Source: Umezawaea endophytica (GTDB lineage Bacteria > Actinomycetota > Actinomycetes > Mycobacteriales > Pseudonocardiaceae). Taken from it: a DNA stretch of 49,624 bases. A model generated the notes under the pieces. That model was given only the letters and a program-made list of their open reading frames with translations. It did no database searches and was not told the DNA's origin. The DNA is taken from positions 92,534 to 142,157 of the forward strand of contig NZ_JANYMP010000005.1 of the NCBI RefSeq assembly GCF_025061645.1. The letters run 5' to 3'. The translations under genes and the position numbers were made by a program. Every line of letters begins with the position of its first letter. Position 1 is the first letter of the stretch. Below, one piece after another: positions 27,901 to 34,401 of the stretch.

Positions 27901-28092
27901 CGCGTCGGGTTCCCCTGCGGGTTCCAGCCGACCATGTCGCCCGCGCTCGCGAGGCGGGCCGCCGAACGCGCCGACCGGGCGGCGTACGAGGACGCGGTGT
28001 CCTCGTACGCCGCCCTCGACGACGCGGCGCTGCCGGAAGCCGCGCTGGCGGCGTTGAAGGCGCGGCCCCCTACCCCGTGGGATCGCGCTTGA
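24919..28092 (+). CDS. AfsR/SARP-type regulator with BTAD, NB-ARC ATPase and TPR region
   Basis: Large regulator of 1057 residues. Residues 1-90 are an OmpR-like winged HTH (RLVEGIWPEERPENPPKALQVLVSHARARLG, LIVTTPLGYRLAL). Residues about 95-235 are the BTAD activation domain, ending ARYEVYRTELREELGSDPGARLR. An NB-ARC/AAA ATPase follows: Walker A GPGGLGKTRLA (about 280), Walker B ALLVLDNCEHV (about 355), TTSRAPLGL and GLPLAVELAAARVR. From about 640 the chain is helical TPR-like repeats. SARP proteins activate transcription at direct repeats upstream of secondary-metabolism or transport genes. It is convergent with the DrrBA-like exporter, overlapping its end by 23 bases; four direct repeats upstream of that exporter are a plausible target. 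Confidence 0.92.
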   Translation: MSTELALLSRVAYRDQEITRPRLRALLALLAGDLRSGCGTARLVEGIWPEERPENPPKALQVLVSHARARLGPELIVTTPLGYRLALGEDQVDASAILLRAASSARHARVGDHGAALEHAEAGLALWEGPAAWDSGGRDPLSELRAERASTYRALVRARALALARSGRHAEAAEPLAALAHERPRDEEVLAELLRCEASALGPSAALARYEVYRTELREELGSDPGARLRAVHHDLLQGDAPVVRHRVPHDPNPLLGREDAIVAVTELLRASRVTSIVGPGGLGKTRLAHAVSRRAEQRVVHFVALAGVTAEGDVAGEVAAVLGVREAGLGPLARPAAAQDVVAAVLTALGTGPALLVLDNCEHVVGGAAELAHALVSASDDLRVLTTSRAPLGLSSESVYLLPELSLPTAVELFRQRATAVRPGVDLPDAVVRELCGHLDGLPLAVELAAARVRVLSVAEIARRLDDRLALLRGGARDAPERHRTLHAVIDWSWALLDPASRAALRALSVFPGGFTADAARYLVDDDVERVLEQLVAQSLLKVSDTEPGARFRMLETVREFSASRLDEAGGTAAATDRFLAWARDFGLAHQDSLFGVDFSPGVGRIRPEQDNLVRALRHGIDRGDGSLVATTTAVLGGLWTIESNLTRMATLTGDPVRALSHYRPDPAFVEVTRTAAVLCAVSGFLFVRGPAPVRALLVLHRLPPTRPTTLLRAADVVMRALSGPDADESTVDELCDSDNALVAGLANSVVSYGREKDNHPEEALAAARRMLAAFERRDVLWMRAVAHSRIGELCLRLDRGAEARRHFRTMLPMVERLGATTSATRVRWAMVLANLQRGALDEAEHWLEQVALDGEDDTVDVLMFDFGVRAEILLARGDVEAGLHLWRRASDRLRTAGLPDEAADQGAWALEVHAAALVAHARHGRVDLVEEVVGELPDTLTTMLTQSAGTSATPFAEYPVHGAVLLALAAVQFAHGDARAAESGARLTALAERVGFPCGFQPTMSPALARRAAERADRAAYEDAVSSYAALDDAALPEAALAALKARPPTPWDRA

Positions 28093-28858
28093 ACAGCGCC
28101 TTCGCCCAGAGGTAGCCGCCCAGCGCGATGCCGACGCACCACGCGACGGCGGCTCCCGCGTCGCCCCCGACCGGCGTGCCGAGCAGCAGGCCCCGCAGCG
28201 TGTCGATCACCGGGGTGAACGGCTCGTGCTCGGCGAACCAGCGCACCGCGCCCGACATCGAGTCCGGCGGGACGAACGCGCTGCTGGTGAACGGCAGGAC
28301 CTGGACCAGGAGCGTGAACATGCTGACGCCCTCGGCGTTGCGGGCGGCGAGGCCGATGGCGACCGCCAGCCAGGTGAGCGCGAGGACGAGCAGGGTGAGG
28401 ACGCCGATCGCCGCGATCCACGCCCCGAGGTCGGCGGCGGGCCGGAACCCCATGAGCAGCGCGACGACGAGGACGAGCCCGACGCTCACCAGCGTCCGGG
28501 TCGTGGCCGCGACGACGTGGCCGATCAGGATGGACGACCGGGAGATCGCCATGGTGCGGAACCGGGCGATGATGCCCTCGGTCATGTCCTTGTTGACGGC
28601 CAGCGCCGTCGTCGTGGCCCCGTAGCCCGCGGACATGATGACGATCCCCGGCACGAGGTAGTCGATGTACGGGCCGCCGTGCGCCGCGCCGCCGAGCCCG
28701 GCGCCCAGCGCGCTGCCGAACACGCCGACGAACAGCAGCAGCAGGATGACCGGCAGCCCCAACGACATGAGCAGCACGTCGGGGAAGCGCAGGACGTGCC
28801 GGAGGTTGCGCCGCAGCATCGTCGCCGAGTCGGTCGCGGTGCGGGAGAGGGTGGTCAT
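28070..28858 (-). CDS. ABC-2 type exporter permease (DrrB-like)
   Basis: Membrane protein of 262 residues with six helices. LRHVLRFPDVLLMSLGLPVILLLLF opens the fold; MTEGIIARFRTMAISRSSILIGHV is the conserved cytoplasmic segment of the daunorubicin-resistance DrrB family, and LPFTSSAFVPPDSMSGAVRWFAEHEPFTPVIDTLRG the family's C-terminal signature. Together with the upstream ATPase it forms a drug or lipid exporter. The start overlaps the ATPase stop (ATGA). Confidence 0.92.
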   Translation of the reverse strand: MTTLSRTATDSATMLRRNLRHVLRFPDVLLMSLGLPVILLLLFVGVFGSALGAGLGGAAHGGPYIDYLVPGIVIMSAGYGATTTALAVNKDMTEGIIARFRTMAISRSSILIGHVVAATTRTLVSVGLVLVVALLMGFRPAADLGAWIAAIGVLTLLVLALTWLAVAIGLAARNAEGVSMFTLLVQVLPFTSSAFVPPDSMSGAVRWFAEHEPFTPVIDTLRGLLLGTPVGGDAGAAVAWCVGIALGGYLWAKALFKRDPTG

Positions 28859-29814
28859 CGTGCGCCGTCCTTCTCGGTGGTGGGCTGCCCGGTGAGGGCG
28901 AAGAACACGTCGTCGAGGTCCGGGGTGTGGATCGACAGCTCGGCGACCTCGGTCCCCGCGCGGTCCAACCGGTCGAGCAGGTCCCGCAGCGCCCGGACGC
29001 CGCCGTCACCGGCGACCTGGAGGACGAGGTCGTCCTCGTCGCGCGACACCTCGCCGAGCACGGCCGCCGCCGCGTCGAGACCGGCGGTGTCGGGGAACCG
29101 CAGGCGGACGTGACCGCCGGGGACGCGGCTCTTGAGCTCGCCGGGGGTGCCCTCGGCGACGACTCGGCCGTGGTCGATGACCGCGATCCGGTCGGCGAGC
29201 TCGTCGGCCTCCTCCAGGTACTGCGTCGTCAGGAGGACGGTGACGCCGTCGCCGACGAGCTCGCGGATGATCTCCCACATCGTGCGGCGGCTCCGCGGGT
29301 CGAGACCGGTGGTCGGCTCGTCGAGGAAGATGACCCTCGGGTCGCCGACCAGGGTCATGGCCAGGTCGAGGCGCCGCCGCATGCCGCCGGAGTACGTCCC
29401 GACCCGCTTCCCCGCCGCGCCGACGAGGTCGAACCTGGCCAGGAGTTCGGCGGCCAGCCGCCTGCCCTCCACCCGGCCGAGGTGGCGGAGGTCCGCCATC
29501 AGGACCAGGTTCTCCGCACCGGTCAGCAGGTCGTCCACGGCCGAGAACTGCCCGGTGACGCCGATCGCGCCGCGCACCCCCTCGGGGTCCCCGGCCAGGT
29601 CGTGGCCCGCGACGCTCACCTCGCCGCCGTCGGCGCCGATCAGCGTGGACAGGATCCGCACCGCGGTGGTCTTGCCCGCGCCGTTCGGGCCGAGCAGCGC
29701 GAAGACGGTCCCCGCGGCGACCTCCAGGTCGATGCCGTCGAGCACTACGTGGTCGCCGAAGGACTTGCGCAACCCGGCGACCTTGACCGCCGGTCGGGAC
29801 GCGGTGGTGGTCAC
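28855..29814 (-). CDS. ABC exporter ATPase (DrrA-like)
   Basis: ATPase of 319 residues. Walker A GPNGAGKTT, signature YSGGMRRRLDLAM, Walker B RVIFLDEPTTGLDPRSR, and switch LLTTQYLEEADELADRI are all typical of DrrA. The C-terminal 80 residues (from about 230) form the DrrA-specific domain ending HTPDLDDVFFALTG. GTG start with GAGAGGAG upstream. Translationally coupled to the permease; the cargo is unknown. Confidence 0.93.
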   Translation of the reverse strand: MTTTASRPAVKVAGLRKSFGDHVVLDGIDLEVAAGTVFALLGPNGAGKTTAVRILSTLIGADGGEVSVAGHDLAGDPEGVRGAIGVTGQFSAVDDLLTGAENLVLMADLRHLGRVEGRRLAAELLARFDLVGAAGKRVGTYSGGMRRRLDLAMTLVGDPRVIFLDEPTTGLDPRSRRTMWEIIRELVGDGVTVLLTTQYLEEADELADRIAVIDHGRVVAEGTPGELKSRVPGGHVRLRFPDTAGLDAAAAVLGEVSRDEDDLVLQVAGDGGVRALRDLLDRLDRAGTEVAELSIHTPDLDDVFFALTGQPTTEKDGAR

Positions 29815-29874
29815 GGTTCTCCTCTCCTGGCGGCGGCCTGGTCGGCCGCGACGGGGAGAGCGTGCGCGCCGCGG

Positions 29875-29911
29875 GGTTCACCTCGGTTGCACCGCGGTTC
29901 AGCGCGGTTCA
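29875..29911 (-). promoter_or_regulatory. Four direct repeats upstream of the DrrAB-like operon (SARP-site-like)
   Basis: On the minus strand TGAACC, TGAACC, TGCAACC and TGAACC occur with their GGTT complements starting at plus positions 29906, 29896, 29885 and 29875, so spacing is 10, 11 and 10 bases. Direct repeats at one helical turn are the form recognised by SARP activators. They lie 61-97 bases before the exporter ATPase start and overlap the end of the NmrA-like gene. The DNA sequence differs from published TCGA-type SARP heptamers. Confidence 0.5.
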
Positions 29912-30747
29912 GCCGCCCACTCCGCCGCGTGGTCGTGGACGAACTCGGCGAAGGTGCGGGGCGGCTGGCCGGTCAGGTCCAGTAAGGCGGTGCTGACCAG
30001 GTCCTCCCGACCGGCCGCGATGCTCGTCTCCACGGCGGCGAGCGCGGACGCGAACGCGGCGGGCAGGCCCGCGTCCCGGTTGTGGGCCGCCACCTCGTCG
30101 ACCCCGAGGTGCGCCACCCGGACCGGCCGCCCGGTACGGGCCTCGATGATCGACGCCGCCTCCCCGAAGCTCAGCGCCCTCGGACCGGTGAGCAGGTGCT
30201 CGCCCGCGTGGTCGTCGGGGGCCACCAGCAGCGCGGCGGCGGTGGCCGCGACGTCCCGCGCGTCGATCCAGCCCAGCCGACCGGTCCCCGCGGCGGTGCG
30301 GATCTCGCCGTGCCGCCGGATCCGCTCGCCCAGCGGGTGCGGGCGCAGGAAGTTCTGCATGAACCCCGACGGCCGCAGCACCACCCACCCCGGCCGGTCC
30401 AGCACCCGCGCGGCCATCTCCACCGCGCCGGGGGCGTTCGGCAGCACGACGGCGGACCCGAGCAGCACCACCCGGCGCACGCCGCGGCGTTCCGCCTCGG
30501 CCAGGAACGGCCCGACCAGCGGCAGCGGGTCGACGGACAGCGGCGGCGGCACCAGGTACACGCGGTCCACCCCGCGCAGCGCGACCGGGAAGGTGGCCGG
30601 ATCACCCCAGTCGAACCGGACCGCGCCCGGATCACCGACCGGAGGCGTGCGGGCGGCCACCCTGACCGACATCCCGCCGCCCCGCAGCAGGTCGACGAGC
30701 GCGCTGCCGGTCTTCCCGGTGCCGCCGGTCACCAGCACGCCGGTCAT
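29899..30747 (-). CDS. NmrA-like NAD(P)H-binding oxidoreductase
   Basis: Rossmann-fold protein of 282 residues beginning MTGVLVTGGTGKTGSALVDLL, the GxxGxxG motif of NmrA/azoreductase-like atypical SDRs. RRVVLLGSAVV, VVLRPSGFMQNFL and GARALSFGEAASII-like segments (here LTGPRALSFGEAASII) follow family order. It binds NADP(H) and is either a quinone/azo reductase or a redox sensor. The ATG start overlaps the stop of the SnoaL-like gene (ATGA), so the two form an operon. Confidence 0.9.
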   Translation of the reverse strand: MTGVLVTGGTGKTGSALVDLLRGGGMSVRVAARTPPVGDPGAVRFDWGDPATFPVALRGVDRVYLVPPPLSVDPLPLVGPFLAEAERRGVRRVVLLGSAVVLPNAPGAVEMAARVLDRPGWVVLRPSGFMQNFLRPHPLGERIRRHGEIRTAAGTGRLGWIDARDVAATAAALLVAPDDHAGEHLLTGPRALSFGEAASIIEARTGRPVRVAHLGVDEVAAHNRDAGLPAAFASALAAVETSIAAGREDLVSTALLDLTGQPPRTFAEFVHDHAAEWAAEPR

Positions 30748-31172
30748 CGCGCGACCTGCTCGGTCGCGGACGACGCGCCGGCCGCTTCCGCTGCGGCCAC
30801 CGGGTTCCAGTAGTCCCGGTAGTCGGTGATCAGGCCGTCCCGCGTGGTGATCACGGTGATGTAGCGCAGTCGGTACGGCTCGCCGGTGCTCACCGTGAGC
30901 CCGTCCGCGGTGAACTCCACGACGATGGTGTCCGGCTCTAGCGTGTGGTGCACGGTGACCGTCGGGATCGCCCGCACGTCCATCAGGTCCGGGTAGCCCG
31001 CCAGGTAGGCGCGGACCGCCTCGCGTCCGTCCAACCGCTTCGGCGAGGCTCCTTCGGCGAACGGGAACTCGGCGGTGCCGTTCTCGGCCCACAGGTCGGC
31101 GACGGCGGTCATGTCCTTGGCCAGCAGCAGGTCCAGCAGCCTGCGGAACGTTTCCTCTGGCGTGCTCGGCAC
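30744..31172 (-). CDS. SnoaL-like (NTF2-fold) protein
   Basis: Small NTF2-fold protein of 142 residues: TPEETFRRLLDLLLAKDMTAVADLWAENGTAEFPFA at the N-terminus, then RLDGREAVRAYLAG and the last strands LITDYRDYWNP. Members are isomerases, dehydratases or ligand-binding proteins; no catalytic Asp/His pair can be assigned. The GTG start is supported by GGAGG six bases upstream. Divergent from the XRE regulator, coupled to the NmrA-like gene. Confidence 0.85.
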   Translation of the reverse strand: MPSTPEETFRRLLDLLLAKDMTAVADLWAENGTAEFPFAEGASPKRLDGREAVRAYLAGYPDLMDVRAIPTVTVHHTLEPDTIVVEFTADGLTVSTGEPYRLRYITVITTRDGLITDYRDYWNPVAAAEAAGASSATEQVAR

Positions 31173-31230
31173 GGTGGTCCTCCAGCGTCCGGTGGGCAAG
31201 TGCGACCACCCCAGGCTGGGCGGGGCGCCA

Positions 31231-31270
31231 CCGTCCGGGAACGGACGGGTGAGCCCCGGACCACCCGTCC
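31231..31270. promoter_or_regulatory. Palindromes between SnoaL-like and XRE genes
   Basis: CCGTCC-N6-GGACGG (31231-31248) and GGACGGGT-N12-ACCCGTCC (31243-31270) share one arm. Perfect six- and eight-base arms in a 135-base divergent gap suggest an operator for the XRE/MmyB protein. Confidence 0.4.
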
Positions 31271-31307
31271 GTGGCTTGCCGCCGCGCGGCCGTGGCACGC
31301 TGGTCGG

Positions 31308-32138
31308 ATGAGCAGAGCCGAGTTGGCCGACTTCCTGCGCCGCAGGCGGGAGGCGCTGCACCCGGACTCGGTGCCGAACGCCCACCCGCCCGGTCGGCGG
31401 GCCCGGCGCACCCCCGGACTCCGCCGGGAGGAGGTGGCCGACCTCGCCGGGATGTCCACCAGCTACTACGAGCGGCTGGAGCAGGCCCGCGCGCCGCGGC
31501 CGTCGCCGCAGGTGCTGGCCGCGCTGGGAACGGCGCTGCGCCTCACCCCGGTGGAGCGCGAGCACCTGGCCCGGCTGGCCGGGCAGCTCCCGCCCAGCAC
31601 GGACGCCGATCGCGCGCCCGTCCCCGCCGATGCCCTCGCCCTGCTCCACCGGCTCGGGCCGGTGCCCGCCTACCTGGTCGACGAGCGGGAGGACGTCGTG
31701 GCGTGGAACAGCGCGGCGGCGGCGCTGATCATCGACTTCGAGAGCCTGCCCGCGGAGGAGCGCAACACCGTGCGCCTGTCCATCCGGCTGGGCGGCACCC
31801 TCTGCTCGGCGCCCGCCGGGGCCGAGGGCGACTTCGCCCGGCAGGCCGCCGCCCACCTGCGCGCGACCAGCGCCCGCCGCCCGGTGGAACGCGTGCTCGG
31901 CGAACTGGTCAACGAGTTCGCCGCCCACAGCCCGGACTTCGCGGCGGGCTGGCGCAGCCACGACGTGCGCCCCCGCCTGACGCTGCGCAAACACCTGCGC
32001 CACCCCGAGTTGGGCGACCTGGAACTGGACCGGCAGACCCTGCTGGTGCCGGGCACCGACCTGCGACTCGTGCTCTACACCGCCGATCCCGGCAGCCCGA
32101 GCGCCGCCGCGCTCGCCAGGGCGGCGCGGACCTCCTGA
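31308..32138 (+). CDS. XRE family regulator with MmyB-like ligand domain
   Basis: Regulator of 276 residues. The N-terminal HTH (about 10-75) reads RRARRTPGLRREEVADLAGMSTSYYERLEQARAPRPS, the actinobacterial XRE type. Residues about 100-270 form the MmyB-like domain (PF17765), with AYLVDEREDVVAWNSAAAAL and HPELGDLELDRQTLLVPGTDLRLVLYTADPGS. These domains bind small ligands such as fatty acids. A second protein of the same type is at 35415; each neighbours an NAD(P)-dependent oxidoreductase. It probably represses the divergent SnoaL/NmrA pair. Confidence 0.92.
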   Translation: MSRAELADFLRRRREALHPDSVPNAHPPGRRARRTPGLRREEVADLAGMSTSYYERLEQARAPRPSPQVLAALGTALRLTPVEREHLARLAGQLPPSTDADRAPVPADALALLHRLGPVPAYLVDEREDVVAWNSAAAALIIDFESLPAEERNTVRLSIRLGGTLCSAPAGAEGDFARQAAAHLRATSARRPVERVLGELVNEFAAHSPDFAAGWRSHDVRPRLTLRKHLRHPELGDLELDRQTLLVPGTDLRLVLYTADPGSPSAAALARAARTS

Positions 32139-32214
32139 CGCACACCCGGTCCCGGAACGACGAATCCCGACGACACGGACATCGCCGGGATTCGCTCACT
32201 CACCAGGGCCGGTG

Positions 32215-32472
32215 TTACCTCTGGGTGAAGGGATCGGTGAAACCGGCGGCCGCGTCGGTCGCGGTGGTGCCGAAGTCTTGCGCGGTATCGGTCGCGGTGG
32301 CACCGAAGTCCTGTGCGGTGTCGGTCAGGTTCTGCCCCGCTTCGCCCGCGAAACCCTCCGCCGTCTGCGTGACCTGATCAGCGGATTGGGTGAACTGCTC
32401 CACGACCTCGGAGCCACCGAAGAGCTCGGCGGCCTTGTCCTTGAACGCATCAAAAAGGCTCATATCGGACAT
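32215..32472 (-). CDS. Small acidic protein of 11-residue helical repeats
   Basis: Protein of 85 residues starting MSDMSLFDAFKDKAAELFGG. After residue about 28 it becomes a run of 11-residue units: FTQSADQVTQT, AEGFAGEAGQN, LTDTAQDFGAT, ATDTAQDFGTT, ATDAAAGFTDP. Eleven-mers of this Ala/Thr/Asp/Gln type form long amphipathic helices as in LEA group 3 or apolipoproteins. The opening resembles small actinobacterial proteins annotated as MT0933-like antitoxins, but no toxin is adjacent. Two 33-base DNA repeats (32256-32288, 32289-32321) encode part of it. AT-rich DNA upstream (about 32476-32495) may hold its promoter. Function unknown. Confidence 0.65.
   Translation of the reverse strand: MSDMSLFDAFKDKAAELFGGSEVVEQFTQSADQVTQTAEGFAGEAGQNLTDTAQDFGATATDTAQDFGTTATDAAAGFTDPFTQR
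32256..32321. repeat. Two imperfect 33-base tandem repeats inside the small-protein gene
   Basis: CGGTCGCGGTGGTGCCGAAG... and CGGTCGCGGTGGCACCGAAG... repeat with period 33, matching the 11-residue protein period. They indicate recent expansion of the coding repeat. Confidence 0.75.
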
Positions 32473-32829
32473 TACACCAGATTTAGGGATAAAGAGGGTG
32501 CACCGCCCCGCGTGCAGCGGCCGTGGCACCGCCCACCCCTTCCCTGTGAGGAGTGCCCGCGGTGTCCGCATCGGGGCTGACGTTTTCGGTGTCCGCCGCG
32601 CAGAGCGTCACGACAGCACCGATGTGGCGAACAGCCGTCGTCCCCGACTGTCCGAAAAGGACACCAGAACCCGGCGTGAGCCGTGGCAGCGACCGCGTGC
32701 AGGCCGTCGTGTACGCGTACGAAACGGGCATCGTGGCACCGCCGTGACGGCCCCTGGTCGGCGGCCGACCCGTTCCCCAGTGGAGGATGGGGTCATGAAG
32801 ACGCAGGCCGGTCCATCGAGCGTGCCGCG
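32473..32829. other. 357-base gap without a supported gene
   Basis: Contains the AT-rich start region of the small-protein gene and then ordinary GC-rich sequence. Short open frames on both strands show no recognisable protein, no good ribosome site and no family motif. The 11-mer GTGGCACCGCC occurs near 32534 and 32741. A short frame MKTQAGPSSVPR just before the CheB start (32794-32833) has no support. Confidence 0.5.
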
Positions 32830-33429
32830 GTGAGCGTCCGGAGCGACCCCTACGCGCTCACCTTCCCCGTCGTCGCCCTAGTCGCCTCCGCGGGCGGGCT
32901 GGCCGCGCTGTCCACGGTGCTCGCACCCCTCCCCGCGGACCTGCCCGCCGCGCTGCTCGTGCTCCAGCACCTCAGCCCTGAGCACCCCAGCCGCCTGGCG
33001 CAGATCCTCGACGACCGCACCGCGCTGGAGGTTCGCGCGGCGGGCGACGGCGACGAGCTGCGGACGGGGACGGTGCTGGTGGCGCCGTCCGCTCGGCACC
33101 TGCTGGTCACCTCGGAGGCCCGACTCGGCCTGATCGACTCCGACGACCTGCCGCCCGCGCGCCCGTCGGCGGACCTGCTGCTGGCCACCCTCGCCGTCAC
33201 CTGCGGCCCCCGCGCGCTCGTGGTCGTGCTGACCGGCAGGGGCACCGACGCCCAGGCGGGCATCCGCGCCATCTCCCACTGCGGTGGCACCGTCTACGCG
33301 CAGGACGAGGACAGCTCGGCGTACTTCGGCATGCCCGCCGCGGCCATAGACACGGATCTCGTGCACCGCGTCCTCCCGCTGGCCGACATCGCCCAAGCCA
33401 TCCAGTCCCACGTCCTCACCCACCGGTGA
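32830..33429 (+). CDS. Stand-alone CheB-type methylesterase domain protein
   Basis: Protein of 199 residues made only of the CheB catalytic domain (PF01339). The catalytic triad is intact: Ser 20 in VASAGG, His 47 in LQHLSPEHPS and Asp 140 in LTGRGTDAQAG; EDSSAYFGMPAAAI matches the conserved C-terminal EeSA-fgMP element. CheB removes methyl groups from chemoreceptor glutamates, but there is no receiver domain and no chemotaxis gene here, so it probably serves another signalling or stress role, as with hybrid CheB/CheR proteins. GTG start is the first in frame with homology; ribosome site weak. Confidence 0.85.
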   Translation: MSVRSDPYALTFPVVALVASAGGLAALSTVLAPLPADLPAALLVLQHLSPEHPSRLAQILDDRTALEVRAAGDGDELRTGTVLVAPSARHLLVTSEARLGLIDSDDLPPARPSADLLLATLAVTCGPRALVVVLTGRGTDAQAGIRAISHCGGTVYAQDEDSSAYFGMPAAAIDTDLVHRVLPLADIAQAIQSHVLTHR

Positions 33430-33474
33430 CCGAGGGCGGAGGTGCGGGACTCGCCCGTCGTGTGATCCACCGCC

Positions 33475-33491
33475 GATACCCCACGGGTATC
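33475..33491. promoter_or_regulatory. Palindrome GATACCC-CAC-GGGTATC at the LysR promoter
   Basis: Perfect seven-base arms around CAC, ending eight bases before the LysR GTG. A -10-like TATCTT (33488-33493) overlaps its right arm, so binding here would block transcription. Candidate autoregulatory operator. Confidence 0.55.
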
Positions 33492-33499
33492 TTCCCAGT

Positions 33500-34396
33500 G
33501 TGGAGCTACGCACGCTGCGGTACTTCGTCACGGTCGCCGAGGAACTGCACTTCGGCCGCGCCGCCGCCCGGCTGCACATGAGCCAGCCGCCGCTGAGCCG
33601 GGCCATCCAGCGGCTGGAGGCCGACGTCGGCGCCCCGCTGCTCGACCGGTCGGCGGCGGGCGTCTCCCTCACCCCGGCCGGGGCCGTGCTGCTGGACGAG
33701 GCGCGGGCCCTGCTCGACCAGGCCGACCGGGTGCGCGTTCGGGTGGCCGCGGCGGCGGGTACCGCGACCATCACCATCGGCATCCTCGGCGACAGCACCG
33801 ACCAGGCCGCCACCAACCTGGCCGCCGCGTACCGCCGCGAGCACCCCGGCGTCGACGTCCGGGTCCGCGACACCGACCTGACCGACCCAACCTGCGGCCT
33901 GCACGCCGGGCTGGTCGACGTGGCGCTGACGCGCGCGCCGTTCAACGACACCGCTTTGGCCGTCCGCGACCTGCGCGCCGACCCGGTCGGCGCGGTGCTG
34001 CGCGCCGACGACCCGCTGGCCGTCCGCGACCACCTGACGCTGGCCGACCTCGCCGACCGCCGCTGGTTCCAGTTCCCCCGCGGCACCGACCCGATCTGGC
34101 AGTCGTACTGGAACGGCGGCGAACCGCGCGAGGGCCCGGTGGTGCGCGTCGTCCAGGAGTGCCTGCAAGCCGTGCTGTGGAACGGCACGATCGGCATCGC
34201 CCCGCTCGGCCACGACCTCCCCGAGCACCTGGCCGTGGTCCCCCTGGTCGACATGGCGCCCAGCCGCGTGGTGACGGCGTGGAACGAGAACGACACCAAC
34301 CCGCTGATCCGGTCCTTCGTCCGGATCGCCACGGCCGTGTACCGCGACTCCCCGCCGCTGAGGGCACCGTCCGCCCGGAGGGCCTCGGCGTCGTAG
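33500..34396 (+). CDS. LysR family transcriptional regulator
   Basis: Regulator of 298 residues opening ELRTLRYFVTVAEELHFGRAAARLHMSQPPLSRAIQRLE, the standard LysR HTH (1-60). The effector domain (about 90-290) has TITIGILGD, HAGLVDVALTRAP and GTIGIAPLGH. GTG start, very short or absent leader, with a palindrome over the promoter. Convergent with the SDR gene five bases away; its target is not evident from the context. Confidence 0.92.
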   Translation: MELRTLRYFVTVAEELHFGRAAARLHMSQPPLSRAIQRLEADVGAPLLDRSAAGVSLTPAGAVLLDEARALLDQADRVRVRVAAAAGTATITIGILGDSTDQAATNLAAAYRREHPGVDVRVRDTDLTDPTCGLHAGLVDVALTRAPFNDTALAVRDLRADPVGAVLRADDPLAVRDHLTLADLADRRWFQFPRGTDPIWQSYWNGGEPREGPVVRVVQECLQAVLWNGTIGIAPLGHDLPEHLAVVPLVDMAPSRVVTAWNENDTNPLIRSFVRIATAVYRDSPPLRAPSARRASAS

Positions 34397-34401
34397 GCGC
34401 C

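Noticed and set aside
32256-32321. 33-base repeats as a CRISPR array
   Set aside because: Only two units, directly adjacent without spacers, and they encode protein repeats in frame.
32483-32747. Short open frames on both strands upstream of the CheB gene
   Set aside because: No ribosome site, no family resemblance, and unusual composition for this genome.
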